Shown: in pieces, positions 1-7,752 of the stretch
Position numbering within the stretch: position 1 is the first letter of the stretch
How the letters are laid out: each line of letters begins with the position of its first letter
DNA from: Rhodospirillaceae bacterium
Lineage (GTDB): Bacteria; Pseudomonadota; Alphaproteobacteria; UBA7985
Assembly (NCBI GenBank): GCA_002700865.1
Contig: PAFB01000013.1
Coordinates: 1 to 18,437 of the forward strand
DNA: 18,437 nt
Reading direction: 5' to 3'
Notes under the pieces: generated by a model
What the model saw: the letters and a program-made list of their open reading frames with translations, nothing else
Database searches by the model: none
Told to the model about the DNA's origin: nothing
Made by a program: the position numbers and the translations under genes

Positions 1-178
1 AGAACCGTCGGGCATGGTCGCGCGTCTCTTCTGGGGTCAATTGATCAGGCTATATTCTGCCACAAGTCCGCTCGACGCAACGAATTATGACTCGCGGCGG
101 GATGCTTGGCAGAGGCAGGCAAGCTGGTTACGGTGATCGCGAGCTCAGGCATCAAGCAGTGGACAGGCAGCCCAATCC
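1..178. other. Left-edge stretch with no supported gene
   Basis: No convincing coding region is visible before the molybdoenzyme start. On the minus strand a short open stretch runs off the left edge, with a possible TTG at 40-38 or ATG at 15-13, but neither has a good Shine-Dalgarno and too few codons are present to identify a product. A gene divergent from the molybdoenzyme may begin here. A nine-base TATATTCTG at 51-59 resembles one arm of the inositol operator palindrome but has no proper partner arm. Confidence 0.3.
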
Positions 179-2485
179 ATGACCAGCAAACACAGCGCAC
201 TGACATCCAGCCACTGGGGCGCGGGTATCGTGGAAACCGACGGCACACGGATCACCGCCGTTCACCCCTACGCCGCTGACCCAGCCCCGAACCGCCTCAA
301 CGAGAACATTCCCGGCAGCCTGTACGGCACCAGCCGCATCCGTCGCCCGGCTGTCCGGGCATCCTGGCTTGAACATGGAGCCCAGCGGCGCGCAGGAACG
401 CGGGGGCAGGATGCCTTTGTTGAAGTCGAGTGGGACGCGGCGCTGGAACTGATTGCCGGTGAAATACGGCGGGTGCGGGAACAGCACGGCAACGGCTCGA
501 TTTTCGCCGGGTCCTATGGCTGGTCCAGCGCGGGTCGTGTTCACCATGCGCAATCGCTGCTCAAGCGGTTTCTGAATACTCAGGGCGGCTTCGTCCGGTC
601 GGAAGGTAACTACAGTTACAACGCGGCTTTGGTGCTGATGCCGTATATCAGTGAGGATTATCGACTCAGCATCATCGACTCGACGCGCTGGTCTGTGGTG
701 GAGAAGCACAGTGAGTTGGTGCTTGCTTTTGGTGGTTTGGCGGAGCGGAATACAGCGGTTTGTGATGGTGGCCTGACCTTCCATCGCTTTCCCGGTGCTG
801 TGCGCGCCTGCGCCCGGGCGGGGGTTGAGTTTATCAACATCAGCCCGCTGCGCAGCGACATGAGGGCTGACATTCAAACAGAATGGCTCGCGCCCCGGCC
901 CGGTTCTGACACCGCGCTGATGATGGGGCTTGCTTTTGTGCTGCTGGATGAAGGCTTGCACGATCCGGCCTTTCTGGATCGCTATACCGTGGGCTTCGAC
1001 CGCGTGGCGGCGGCGCTGCGCGGGGAGGGCGCAGACGGTATCGCCAAGACTCCGCAGTGGGCCGAAGCGCAAACCGGTATCCCCGCCAAGCGCATCGTCG
1101 CCCTTGCCCGGGAAATGGCGGCAAAGCGCACGCTGATCACTGTTGCCGCAGGCCTTCAGCGCGCAGACTTCGGTGAGCAACCGCTGTGGATGTGCGTCAC
1201 GCTGGCCGCCATGCTGGGGCAGATTGGGTTGCCCGGCGGCGGCTATATCATCGGCGCAGCGGTCAACGGCAATATTGGCACGAAAGAGCGGTTGTTCAGC
1301 TCAGGCACCATGCGCCAACTCGCCAATCCCGTGTCCGATTTTCTGCCGGTTGCCATGATCGCGGAGATGCTGCTGAATCCGGGTGGAGACTACCTTTACA
1401 ATGGACAGCAAAGACGCTTTCCCGATGCGCGGCTGGTGTGGTGGGCCGGGGGTAATCCCTTTCACCATCATCAAGACCTGACGCGCCTGCACGCGGCTTT
1501 TCAGACCCCGGAGACCGTGATCGTCAATGAAATCGGTTGGACCGCTGCCGCGCGTCATGCCGACATTGTCCTGCCCGTCGCAGCAGCGCAGGAGCGGTTG
1601 GATTTTGGCGCTGGCAAGTCCGATGACTCGCTTGTCCCCATGCCAGCCCATGCCGCGCCGCCTTACCAAGCGCGGCTGGAGTACGACATCTACGCCGATC
1701 TCGCCGACAGGCTGGGGTCAGCCGAAGCCTTCACTGAAAACCGAACCGCCGAGCAGTGGGCCGAGGCGCTTTGGGACGTCACGCGGCAGTTTTCGAGCCG
1801 CGCCGGGGTGGCGCTACCGGACTGGGAGACCTTTATTGCCGGGGATGCCATTGCTGTTCCCGATCCCAGCCCTGAACAAGTCTATCTCGCCGATTTTCGC
1901 GCCGACCCTGAAAAGCACCCACTGCCAACGCCCAGTGGTCGGCTCGAGCTTTATTCCGAGACCATTGCCGGGTTTGGTTTGGCCGATTGTCCGGGGCAGG
2001 CGACGTGGTTTCCGCCGCGCGATGATCCTGCTGAACACGGTCCGTTGTTCCTGCTTTCCGGCCAGCCCAAAACCCGCTTGCACAGTCAACTCGACGACGG
2101 CGCTTACAGCCGCTCGTACAAGGTCAAAGACCGCGAGCCCGTGCTCATTAACCCGGCTGACGCCGCGGCAAGGGGGATTGCAGACGGGGACGTGGTGGAG
2201 CTGTTTAACGGGCGCGGGCGGTGCCTTGCTGGGGCGAGAATCAGCGATGATGTGCGGCCCGGGTGCCTGTTTCTGTGGACCGGCGCCTGGTACGATCCAG
2301 ACTTCAGCCAGTCACCGCCGCTGGACCGGCACGGCAACCCCAATGCTCTGACCCACGACCGTCGAACCTCCAGCCTGTCGCAGTCGCCAGCCGCTCATTC
2401 GGTGCGGCTGGACGTGCGCAAATGGACCAAAGGCGAGCCGCCGGCGGTGCAAGCCTTCGCCCCGCCTCCCTTCATCAGCAAATAG
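179..2485 (+). CDS. BisC/TorA-like molybdopterin-dependent oxidoreductase
   Basis: A 768-residue protein of the DMSO reductase family, in the branch with biotin sulfoxide, TMAO and DMSO reductases, which reduce S- or N-oxides with bis-MGD molybdenum. The N-terminus opens directly with the family's SSHWGA block (10-15) followed by NIPGS (43-47), with no twin-arginine signal and no iron-sulfur Cys motif. It is therefore probably a cytoplasmic, BisC-like enzyme. EGNYSYNAA (142-150) matches the GxYS loop, so Ser146 is the expected molybdenum ligand. The C-terminal molydopterin-dinucleotide binding domain starts near PLFLLSGQPKTRLHSQ. Length is normal for the family. The ATG at 179 has only a weak Shine-Dalgarno, but the N-terminal block fits it. 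It converges on the rhodanese gene with a 7-base gap. The substrate cannot be told from sequence; methionine or biotin sulfoxide are possibilities. Confidence 0.88.
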   Translation: MTSKHSALTSSHWGAGIVETDGTRITAVHPYAADPAPNRLNENIPGSLYGTSRIRRPAVRASWLEHGAQRRAGTRGQDAFVEVEWDAALELIAGEIRRVREQHGNGSIFAGSYGWSSAGRVHHAQSLLKRFLNTQGGFVRSEGNYSYNAALVLMPYISEDYRLSIIDSTRWSVVEKHSELVLAFGGLAERNTAVCDGGLTFHRFPGAVRACARAGVEFINISPLRSDMRADIQTEWLAPRPGSDTALMMGLAFVLLDEGLHDPAFLDRYTVGFDRVAAALRGEGADGIAKTPQWAEAQTGIPAKRIVALAREMAAKRTLITVAAGLQRADFGEQPLWMCVTLAAMLGQIGLPGGGYIIGAAVNGNIGTKERLFSSGTMRQLANPVSDFLPVAMIAEMLLNPGGDYLYNGQQRRFPDARLVWWAGGNPFHHHQDLTRLHAAFQTPETVIVNEIGWTAAARHADIVLPVAAAQERLDFGAGKSDDSLVPMPAHAAPPYQARLEYDIYADLADRLGSAEAFTENRTAEQWAEALWDVTRQFSSRAGVALPDWETFIAGDAIAVPDPSPEQVYLADFRADPEKHPLPTPSGRLELYSETIAGFGLADCPGQATWFPPRDDPAEHGPLFLLSGQPKTRLHSQLDDGAYSRSYKVKDREPVLINPADAAARGIADGDVVELFNGRGRCLAGARISDDVRPGCLFLWTGAWYDPDFSQSPPLDRHGNPNALTHDRRTSSLSQSPAAHSVRLDVRKWTKGEPPAVQAFAPPPFISK

Positions 2486-2492
2486 AGCAGCC

Positions 2493-2900
2493 TCAGCCGT
2501 CCTTCCGGGGCACCTCATCGACAGGCCCGCCGTGCTTTTCCCAGGTGCTGAAGCCTTCTTTGAGGTGCGCAGCCTCAAAGCCCATGTCCTGAAGCGTTGC
2601 CACACTCAGCGCGGATCGCCAGCCTGAAGCGCAGTGGAAAACATAGCGCTTGCCCTCCTGTGCGAACACGTCCTTGTGGTAGGGGCTTTCAGGGTCGATC
2701 CAGAATTCGAGCATGCCGCGCGGGGCGTGGATGCTGCCGGGAATGGCGCCGGTGCGCTGACGTTCGCGGATGTCGCGGATGTCCACGATGACGGTATCGG
2801 GATCGTCCAGACGGGCAATCAGATCAAGGGTCTCGATCTCTTCGATCCGGTCGCGGGCCGCCTGAACCATTTCAGCGGCAGTTGTCTTGAGCTTTGACAC
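2493..2900 (-). CDS. Single-domain rhodanese-like protein
   Basis: A 135-residue cytoplasmic protein with one rhodanese domain (about 30-125), the fold that carries sulfane sulfur on a catalytic cysteine. VIVDIRDIRER (38-48) is the usual first strand and CH2-like motif, and HCASGWRS (89-96) is the active-site loop with Cys90. The family tail GFSTWEKHGGPV is present. Translation most likely starts at GTG (2900-2898), because AGGAG (2912-2908) lies 7 bases upstream and no nearer ATG fits. It is divergent from the SDR and convergent with the molybdoenzyme. The sulfur donor or acceptor is unknown. A link to molybdenum cofactor sulfuration or sulfoxide metabolism is only suggested by adjacency. 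Confidence 0.88.
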   Translation of the reverse strand: MSKLKTTAAEMVQAARDRIEEIETLDLIARLDDPDTVIVDIRDIRERQRTGAIPGSIHAPRGMLEFWIDPESPYHKDVFAQEGKRYVFHCASGWRSALSVATLQDMGFEAAHLKEGFSTWEKHGGPVDEVPRKDG

Positions 2901-2907
2901 GGGGTAA

Positions 2908-2912
2908 CTCCT
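2908..2912 (-). promoter_or_regulatory. Shine-Dalgarno deciding a GTG start (rhodanese)
   Basis: The minus strand reads AGGAG, then 7 bases, then GTG. This strong site supports the unusual GTG initiation codon of the rhodanese gene. Confidence 0.65.
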
Positions 2913-2952
2913 GCATAATTGACGCGTTTCACGCGACGCTTTGGCGGTAAAA

Positions 2953-2958
2953 TTGACA
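2953..2958 (+). promoter_or_regulatory. Possible -35 box for the SDR gene
   Basis: A perfect TTGACA hexamer lies 54 bases before the SDR start in the 112-base divergent region shared with the rhodanese gene. At the proper spacing only a weak -10 (CAACAT, 2976-2981) is seen, so this is tentative. Confidence 0.25.
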
Positions 2959-3012
2959 CCTCACAACCCGTAGAGCAACATCCAGCTCTCACTCGAACTC
3001 AAGGAACAGAAC

Positions 3013-3756
3013 ATGTCTTCAAAACCCATTGCTTTGGTCACAGGTGGCGCACAGGGAATTGGCGCTGCGTGCGGAAAGGCGCTGGCCGCTGATGGTTATC
3101 ATGTCGTGCTTGCCGACGTGCAGGACAGCGTGATGGATACCGCCTCAGCCTTGGGCGGAACCGGCATGATCTGCGACATGTCCGATGCCGACGCTATCCT
3201 TGCCCTGTTTGACACCATTGAAGCCGATCTCGGCCCGGTCACGACTCTGGTCAACAATGCCGGTGTGGCCATGCCCGGCGACTTTATGAGCTACGATCTT
3301 GCTGCTTTTGACAAAGTCATCAGTGTCAATCTGCGCGGGGTGTTTGTGGCTCTGCAGCGGGCGGCGAAGACCATGCTGGACCGCGGCATTGAGGGCGCAA
3401 TCGTCAATATGTCGTCGATCAACGCTGTGGTAGCGATCCCAACCATCCCTGCTTACTGTGCGTCCAAAGGCGGGGTAAACCAGATCACAAAGTCCGCTGC
3501 GCTGGCACTGGCCGAGGCCAACATCCGCGTTAATGCCGTGGGTCCGGGGTCGATTGACACCGAAATGATGGCCGGCGTGAACGCAGACCCCACGGCCATG
3601 GCCCGCGTGATGAGCCGAACCCCGCTCAAGCGCGTGGGTACCGTCGAAGAAATCGCGGACGTGGTTGCTTTCCTGTGCTCGCCCAAGTCCAGCTACATCA
3701 CCGGCGAGACGATCTATGTCGATGGTGGCCGTATCGGGATGAACTACACCTGTTAA
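3013..3756 (+). CDS. SDR family NAD(P)-dependent oxidoreductase
   Basis: A 247-residue classical short-chain dehydrogenase. The cofactor motif TGGAQGIG is at 10-17, NNAG at 81-84, and the catalytic tetrad is Asn106, Ser135, Tyr148 and Lys152 (YCASK). The C-terminal YITGETIYVDGG is typical of the FabG-like group. An acidic residue after the second strand (Asp35 in VVLADV) suggests NAD rather than NADP preference. ATG at 3013 is supported by AAGGA at 3001-3005, 7 bases upstream. The gene is divergent from the rhodanese and convergent with the Tm-1-like gene, so it has its own promoter region. The sequence does not identify the substrate; a sugar, polyol or hydroxy-acid alcohol is plausible next to a polyol catabolic locus, but that is inference. 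Confidence 0.92.
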   Translation: MSSKPIALVTGGAQGIGAACGKALAADGYHVVLADVQDSVMDTASALGGTGMICDMSDADAILALFDTIEADLGPVTTLVNNAGVAMPGDFMSYDLAAFDKVISVNLRGVFVALQRAAKTMLDRGIEGAIVNMSSINAVVAIPTIPAYCASKGGVNQITKSAALALAEANIRVNAVGPGSIDTEMMAGVNADPTAMARVMSRTPLKRVGTVEEIADVVAFLCSPKSSYITGETIYVDGGRIGMNYTC

Positions 3757-3822
3757 CCGTTGAGGCCCGCTAATAGAGTCGCGATGGGGCAGCAAGATCA
3801 GGGCACAGGGTCGATTTATACA

Positions 3823-3849
3823 GGCGACTAGGCCGCAACACCAGTCGCC
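3823..3849. terminator. Inverted repeat at the SDR / Tm-1-like convergence
   Basis: GGCGACT (3823-3829) and AGTCGCC (3843-3849) can form a 7-base-pair stem with a 13-base loop, overlapping the stop codon of the Tm-1-like gene. A further AGTCGC (3777-3782) could pair with 3824-3829 instead. There is no T-run on either side, so intrinsic termination is doubtful. The position between two convergent genes makes some 3'-end role possible. Confidence 0.25.
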
Positions 3850-5072
3850 GACAGGGTGCCATCTGCGATCCAGTCATCGACGATGGCCAGTACCGCGTCA
3901 GCGAAGGCTTGGTCATTGATATGGGCATCAACTTCGGTGGTCGGAACGGCGTTGGAAATTGACCGGCGGACTTCGTCGATCATGGCGACGAGGGCGTCGG
4001 GGTCGTGGGCAGGCTGGCCTGCCTTGTCCCACTCCTCCACGCCATGCAGCGGCATCAGGAAGTGTACCGGCCCCTGCGCCTGCTCAAGCCGCTGAGCGAC
4101 CAAGCGGATCAGCGCGCGGCGCTCGTCCCCCGACAATCCCGACGACTTCACCAACCGATTGTGCGCGTGAAAAGGGCGGTCGCGGTAGGCGGCAGGAATA
4201 TCCTGCCAGCCTGCGAAATCAATCAGATCAGCACAGCCCGGCGACACAATCTGCGGGATACCGGCAGCGCCGGCGTTGGTCAGGCGGTCAGGGCCAGAGC
4301 TGACCACTGACCCCACCATCAGGTTACTCAGTTCAGGCAAAGCCAGGTCGAGCACGGCGGCAAAGTAACCTTGCCGTGCTAAGGCCTCAAACGCCATGCC
4401 GCCCATGCCCGTGGCGTGGAAAACAGCGACTTCGAAGCCCCGTTCTAGCAGGGGCTCGCGCAGAAGCTTCATATACATCAGGCATGAAGATCCCAAACTG
4501 GTCATGCCGATAACGGGGCGGTCCCGTACCGGGGGTTCAACGGCCTGAGCCGCCCCCAGAACTGCGCCTGCGGCTTGGCTGAGCGAAGACTTGCACACCG
4601 AGTTCAGCCCATAAAGCCCCCCGGCCCACAGGATCATATGTATATCGGGTGAGAGACGGTCTGCTGGGATCAGCGGCGAGAACGACACGGTCGAAACCAC
4701 AAACTTCGGCACGCCCATCGGCAAAGCCTGTGCGCAGTCGAGGACAAGGTCTGTGCCCATGGTCCCGCCCAGCCCGATCATGCCGTCGATCTTGCCATCG
4801 GCGTAAAGGGTTGCACACAACCTTGCAGCGCCTTGAGCCATGATTTGCATGGCGTGGTTTTCGTCGCCGGAGTCAATCGCGTCCTGAATAGTTTTTCCAG
4901 CCGCTGCGGCGACATCGTGCTTGGAGACGTCCGTGGGCTCTGCCGGGTCGCCCAACACCGAGACATCCATGGAAATCACACCGCCGCCCTGCGCACGAAT
5001 GGTGTCGCAGACGTAAGTCAACTCGGCGTTCTTGGTGTCATAAGTACCGATCACGAGAATGGTCTTGGTCAC
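3828..5072 (-). CDS. Tm-1-like ATP-binding domain protein (UPF0261)
   Basis: A 414-residue protein of the UPF0261/Tm-1 family, named after the N-terminal nucleotide-binding domain of the tomato Tm-1 virus inhibitor; the bacterial role is unsettled. The diagnostic N-terminus ILVIGTYDTKNAELTYV (5-21) and the glycine-rich GLGGTMGT (100-107) are present. The C-terminal part carries FHAHNRLVKSSGLSGDE and FLMPLHGVEEWDKAG, both typical of the family. Length is full. Translation starts at GTG (5072-5070) with AAGGAG (5084-5079) 6 bases upstream. The gene lies 80 bases downstream of the true end of the FAD-GcvT pseudogene on the same strand, so it may belong to the same transcript. In many genomes a TIM-barrel 'phosphoenolpyruvate hydrolase-like' gene accompanies this family; none is present within this window. 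Confidence 0.87.
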   Translation of the reverse strand: MTKTILVIGTYDTKNAELTYVCDTIRAQGGGVISMDVSVLGDPAEPTDVSKHDVAAAAGKTIQDAIDSGDENHAMQIMAQGAARLCATLYADGKIDGMIGLGGTMGTDLVLDCAQALPMGVPKFVVSTVSFSPLIPADRLSPDIHMILWAGGLYGLNSVCKSSLSQAAGAVLGAAQAVEPPVRDRPVIGMTSLGSSCLMYMKLLREPLLERGFEVAVFHATGMGGMAFEALARQGYFAAVLDLALPELSNLMVGSVVSSGPDRLTNAGAAGIPQIVSPGCADLIDFAGWQDIPAAYRDRPFHAHNRLVKSSGLSGDERRALIRLVAQRLEQAQGPVHFLMPLHGVEEWDKAGQPAHDPDALVAMIDEVRRSISNAVPTTEVDAHINDQAFADAVLAIVDDWIADGTLSATGVAA

Positions 5073-5152
5073 GATAGTCTCCTTTTCCTCCGCTGGTCTG
5101 GATGGGGCTGTTGCGCCCGCACCTGCCTTCGCTCGCTTGTGCCACTTTTCAT

Positions 5153-6733
5153 TCAGCCCCGCATGCGTGTCCCTTTGGGATCGTAGAAGCCCTTCAGGCT
5201 CAACGTCGCGGGTTAGTGCTGCCCGGCGATCTGCACGTCAAAACCACCACCGCTGATCCAGTCAGGCGTCACGCCGCCTTTTCGATGCAGGGTCGCCAAT
5301 CCGTAAACGCCATCCAGCCTAAAACCAAAATCGCCTGAAGTAACCTGTCCGACAATCGAACCGCTGTGCCAGATAGGTTCATTGTGAATCAGGTAAGGAC
5401 CCGCCTCTGCCGTCAGATCAGGGACGTGGATGCAAGCGGTCCGATGGTCCGTGCCTCCGTGTCGGCGCAAGGCCTCGCGCTGCCTGAGCAGCACCTCACG
5501 CCCGATAAACGCTGGCTTGTCCCAGCCTACGGTAAACCCAAGGCCGGTTTCGAGCGGCGTGTCTTCTTCGCCGATATCATGGCCAAAGTGTAAAAAGCCC
5601 TTCTCGATCCTGCAGGCGTTGAGCGCAAACATGCCCATAAGCCGCATCCCCAGCGGCTCGCCTGCCGCCATCAGGGCCTCATAGATCCCGTCTACGAATT
5701 CGGACGAAACCAGTATTTCGAACCCGAGTTCACCCACAAACGACCGTCGGATCACCCACGCGCGGGCATGGGCCAAGTCTACCTCTCGCGCGGCACCGAA
5801 AGCCAGAGCTTCAGCCGACAGCGCATCCCGTCCGGCCGCGGTCCCTGCCAGCGCCTGCAAAATCGTCCGCGACTGCGGACCGTGCAGAGACAGCAGCGCA
5901 AACGCGGCGGTGGCGTCGAACACTTCAAAGCGCCAAGCGGGGTCTGCGTTGCGGGTAATATAGTGCTGATCGCGGATTTGACTGGGGTGACCGGTGATCA
6001 CCAAAAACCGGGTTTCCGTCATCCGCGTTACGGTCACATCAGCTTCAATGCCCCCTTTCGGGTTCAGGAACGGCGTGTAAACGGTCGTCCCAACCGACAC
6101 ATCGATTTGGGCGCTGCACACCCGGTTCAATGCCTTTAGCGCATCCGGTCCCTGAATAATGAGTTTAGCGTACATGGACTGATCGACCAGCGCGGCTGTA
6201 TCGCGAGCGGCTAAGGATTCCTCCTGAACCTGAGCAGACCATGGTTTCCAGGCCAGAGAGGGCTTGTCCTGCCACGGGGCGCCATAGACCATCGGAACTT
6301 CCCAGCCAATGCGCTCGGCAAAGGCTGCCCCGGCCGCGTCCATGCGGGAGTGTAGCGGTACCCGGCGCACGCCACGCGCGCTGTTCACCTCTCGTCCGGC
6401 CCAGTGCAAACCATAGTGGAATCCCACGCTCTCTGCGGCGCGTTCTCTGACGTAAGCGGTATTTTGTTGGAACGGGTGCGCGCGGACAGCAAGCAGGGGG
6501 AGCATGGACCGTGACGGGGTGCCGTCAATCAACCATTGAGCCATGGTCAGGCCGACCCCGCCTGAATTCAGAATGCCGTTGGAATTCATCCCTGCCGCGA
6601 TATAAACCCCTTCAACCTCAGCGCTGGGCCCCAGATAAGGCCGGCCATCGGGTGTGAAGCTTTCGGGGCCGTTAAAGTACGTGCGGACCCCCAGCGTCTC
6701 AAGCTTGGGCATGCGCGCAAACATGCGCTCTAA
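5153..6733 (-). pseudogene. C-terminal FAD-end plus GcvT-domain fragment of the broken oxidoreductase
   Basis: After the TAG the same frame continues LERMFARMPKLE and then GPESFTPDGRPYLGP, the usual end of the FAD domain, with a NSGGVG block. It proceeds into a GcvT-like folate-binding domain with LNPKGGIEADVTVTR and the family's GELGFEI block. An ATG at 6724 allows a 503-residue open frame to the TAA at 5215-5213, but no good Shine-Dalgarno precedes it and it would begin mid-domain. The last 19 residues of the family lie beyond the TAA (5212-5156). Restarted translation giving a free GcvT-like protein is conceivable but not supported. Confidence 0.72.
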
Positions 6734-7678
6734 CTAGGGGCTGACGTGCTCAAGGTCAAAGGGCAACTCGTCAAATTCAAAGTGCTCAGGGATGCCGTCC
6801 GCACCGTAGGGCTTTCCCAGCGCTTCAAACCCGCCAATGAGCAGTTTTCCGGCGTCTTCCTTCCAGTATGTGCGTTCCTCCGCGATGTTCAGGATCGGTT
6901 GATCGGCAGGCAAACCATCCATGGGTTCGGTCACGATGTAAAAATGTTCTGCGGCGTGCAGGGGCAGGGTAATCCCGTGGGCCTTGGCGAAGTGGTGGCT
7001 CCACATGCCCGCGGCCAGCAAAACCCGATCTGTTCGGATCGTGCCGTGATCTGTGACCACGCCCACCACGCGCCCTTTATCGATCTCCAGCCGCTGAACC
7101 TTGGTATCCTCAAAGATCTGCCCACCCCGGCTCTTTGCGCCCTTGGCCAGTGCCACCGTTGTATCCAGCGGGTTTACCTGACCGTTTGAGGGCACGTAGA
7201 AGGCGGATAGAACATCATCGCGTTCGATCCACGGCCAGTATGACGCCAATGCCTGCGCATCTAGCAGCTGCGCTTCGATCCCCATTCGTTTGGCGTGGTC
7301 ATGGGCGCGCAGGTTTTGTTCATGCCGAACGGGGCTGAGGGCGAGATTGATGGTGCCGTTTTGCTTGTAGCCCGTGCTTTGGCCGGTTTCCTCCTCCAGC
7401 GTGCGAAACAACCGTGCGGTGTATTTGCCCAGTTCGGTCTGAGCGGAGCTGTCGCGCAACTGTCCGACGATCCCGGCTGCGTGCCAAGTGGTGCCGCTCG
7501 CGAGTTTTTTGCGCTCTAACAAGACACCTTCAACCCCGCGCAGTGCCAAATGGTAAAGCGTGGATGTCCCAATGATGCCGCCGCCGATAATGACGACTGG
7601 GGCAGAGGCCGGAAGCGATGGGCCTGAATCCATATCGAGTACCCTGTCAAGAACCAGTCGGTGCGATAATTGAACCAT
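6734..7678 (-). pseudogene. N-terminal FAD-domain fragment of the broken oxidoreductase
   Basis: The open piece before the TAG encodes 314 residues of a DAO-type FAD domain. VVIIGGGIIGTS (28-39) is the dinucleotide-binding motif. SGTTWHAAG (61-69) contains His66, the position that carries covalent histidyl-FAD in dimethylglycine and sarcosine dehydrogenases. The piece ends at FDLEHVSP, inside the FAD domain, so alone it would lack the C-terminal FAD-binding strand and is unlikely to be active. It lies 74 bases after the class II aldolase on the same strand. Confidence 0.75.
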
Positions 7679-7752
7679 TGGCCCGATTTACAAAAAGACT
7701 GTGGCAGTGCGGGGTATTGGTCAAGTTTAATCTGGCCAGAGACAGACGGCGT

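Larger units (their letters stand above)
5153..7678 (-). pseudogene. Broken FAD oxidoreductase-GcvT fusion (DMGDH/sarcosine dehydrogenase-like)
   Basis: One reading frame of 841 codons matches the full layout of dimethylglycine/sarcosine dehydrogenase-type enzymes: an N-terminal DAO-type FAD domain and a C-terminal aminomethyltransferase (GcvT) domain. Intact members oxidatively remove an N-methyl group and pass the one-carbon unit to tetrahydrofolate. Two stops interrupt this frame: TAG at 6736-6734 and TAA at 5215-5213. No frame change occurs at either. After the TAA the frame continues for 19 residues ending FYDPKGTRMRG before a TGA at 5155-5153, which resembles the family's conserved C-terminus. 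Other genes in the window end at TAG and TAA, so recoding is unlikely. The start could be ATG 7678 or, better supported by an AGGG upstream, ATG 7633. A recent pseudogene is the simplest reading; sequencing or assembly error is the alternative. Confidence 0.82.

Noticed and set aside
46..59. Possible operator near the left edge (CAG...TATATTCTG)
   Set aside because: Only one arm matches, and the spacing to the opposite CAG is two bases short of the operator pattern.
152..1180. Long open frame on the strand opposite the molybdoenzyme
   Set aside because: It has no recognisable domain or Shine-Dalgarno and lies fully antisense to a gene with clear family motifs; such frames are common in GC-rich DNA.
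2901..2912. AGGAGTTACCCC before the rhodanese resembles AGGAGTAACCCC before iolD
   Set aside because: Mostly the shared Shine-Dalgarno; the remaining likeness is too short to imply common control.
5153..7678. Stop codon recoding (pyrrolysine or selenocysteine) in the FAD-GcvT gene
   Set aside because: Both TAG and TAA occur in this one gene, TGA ends it, and neighbouring genes end normally at TAG and TAA; no recoding structure or machinery is seen.
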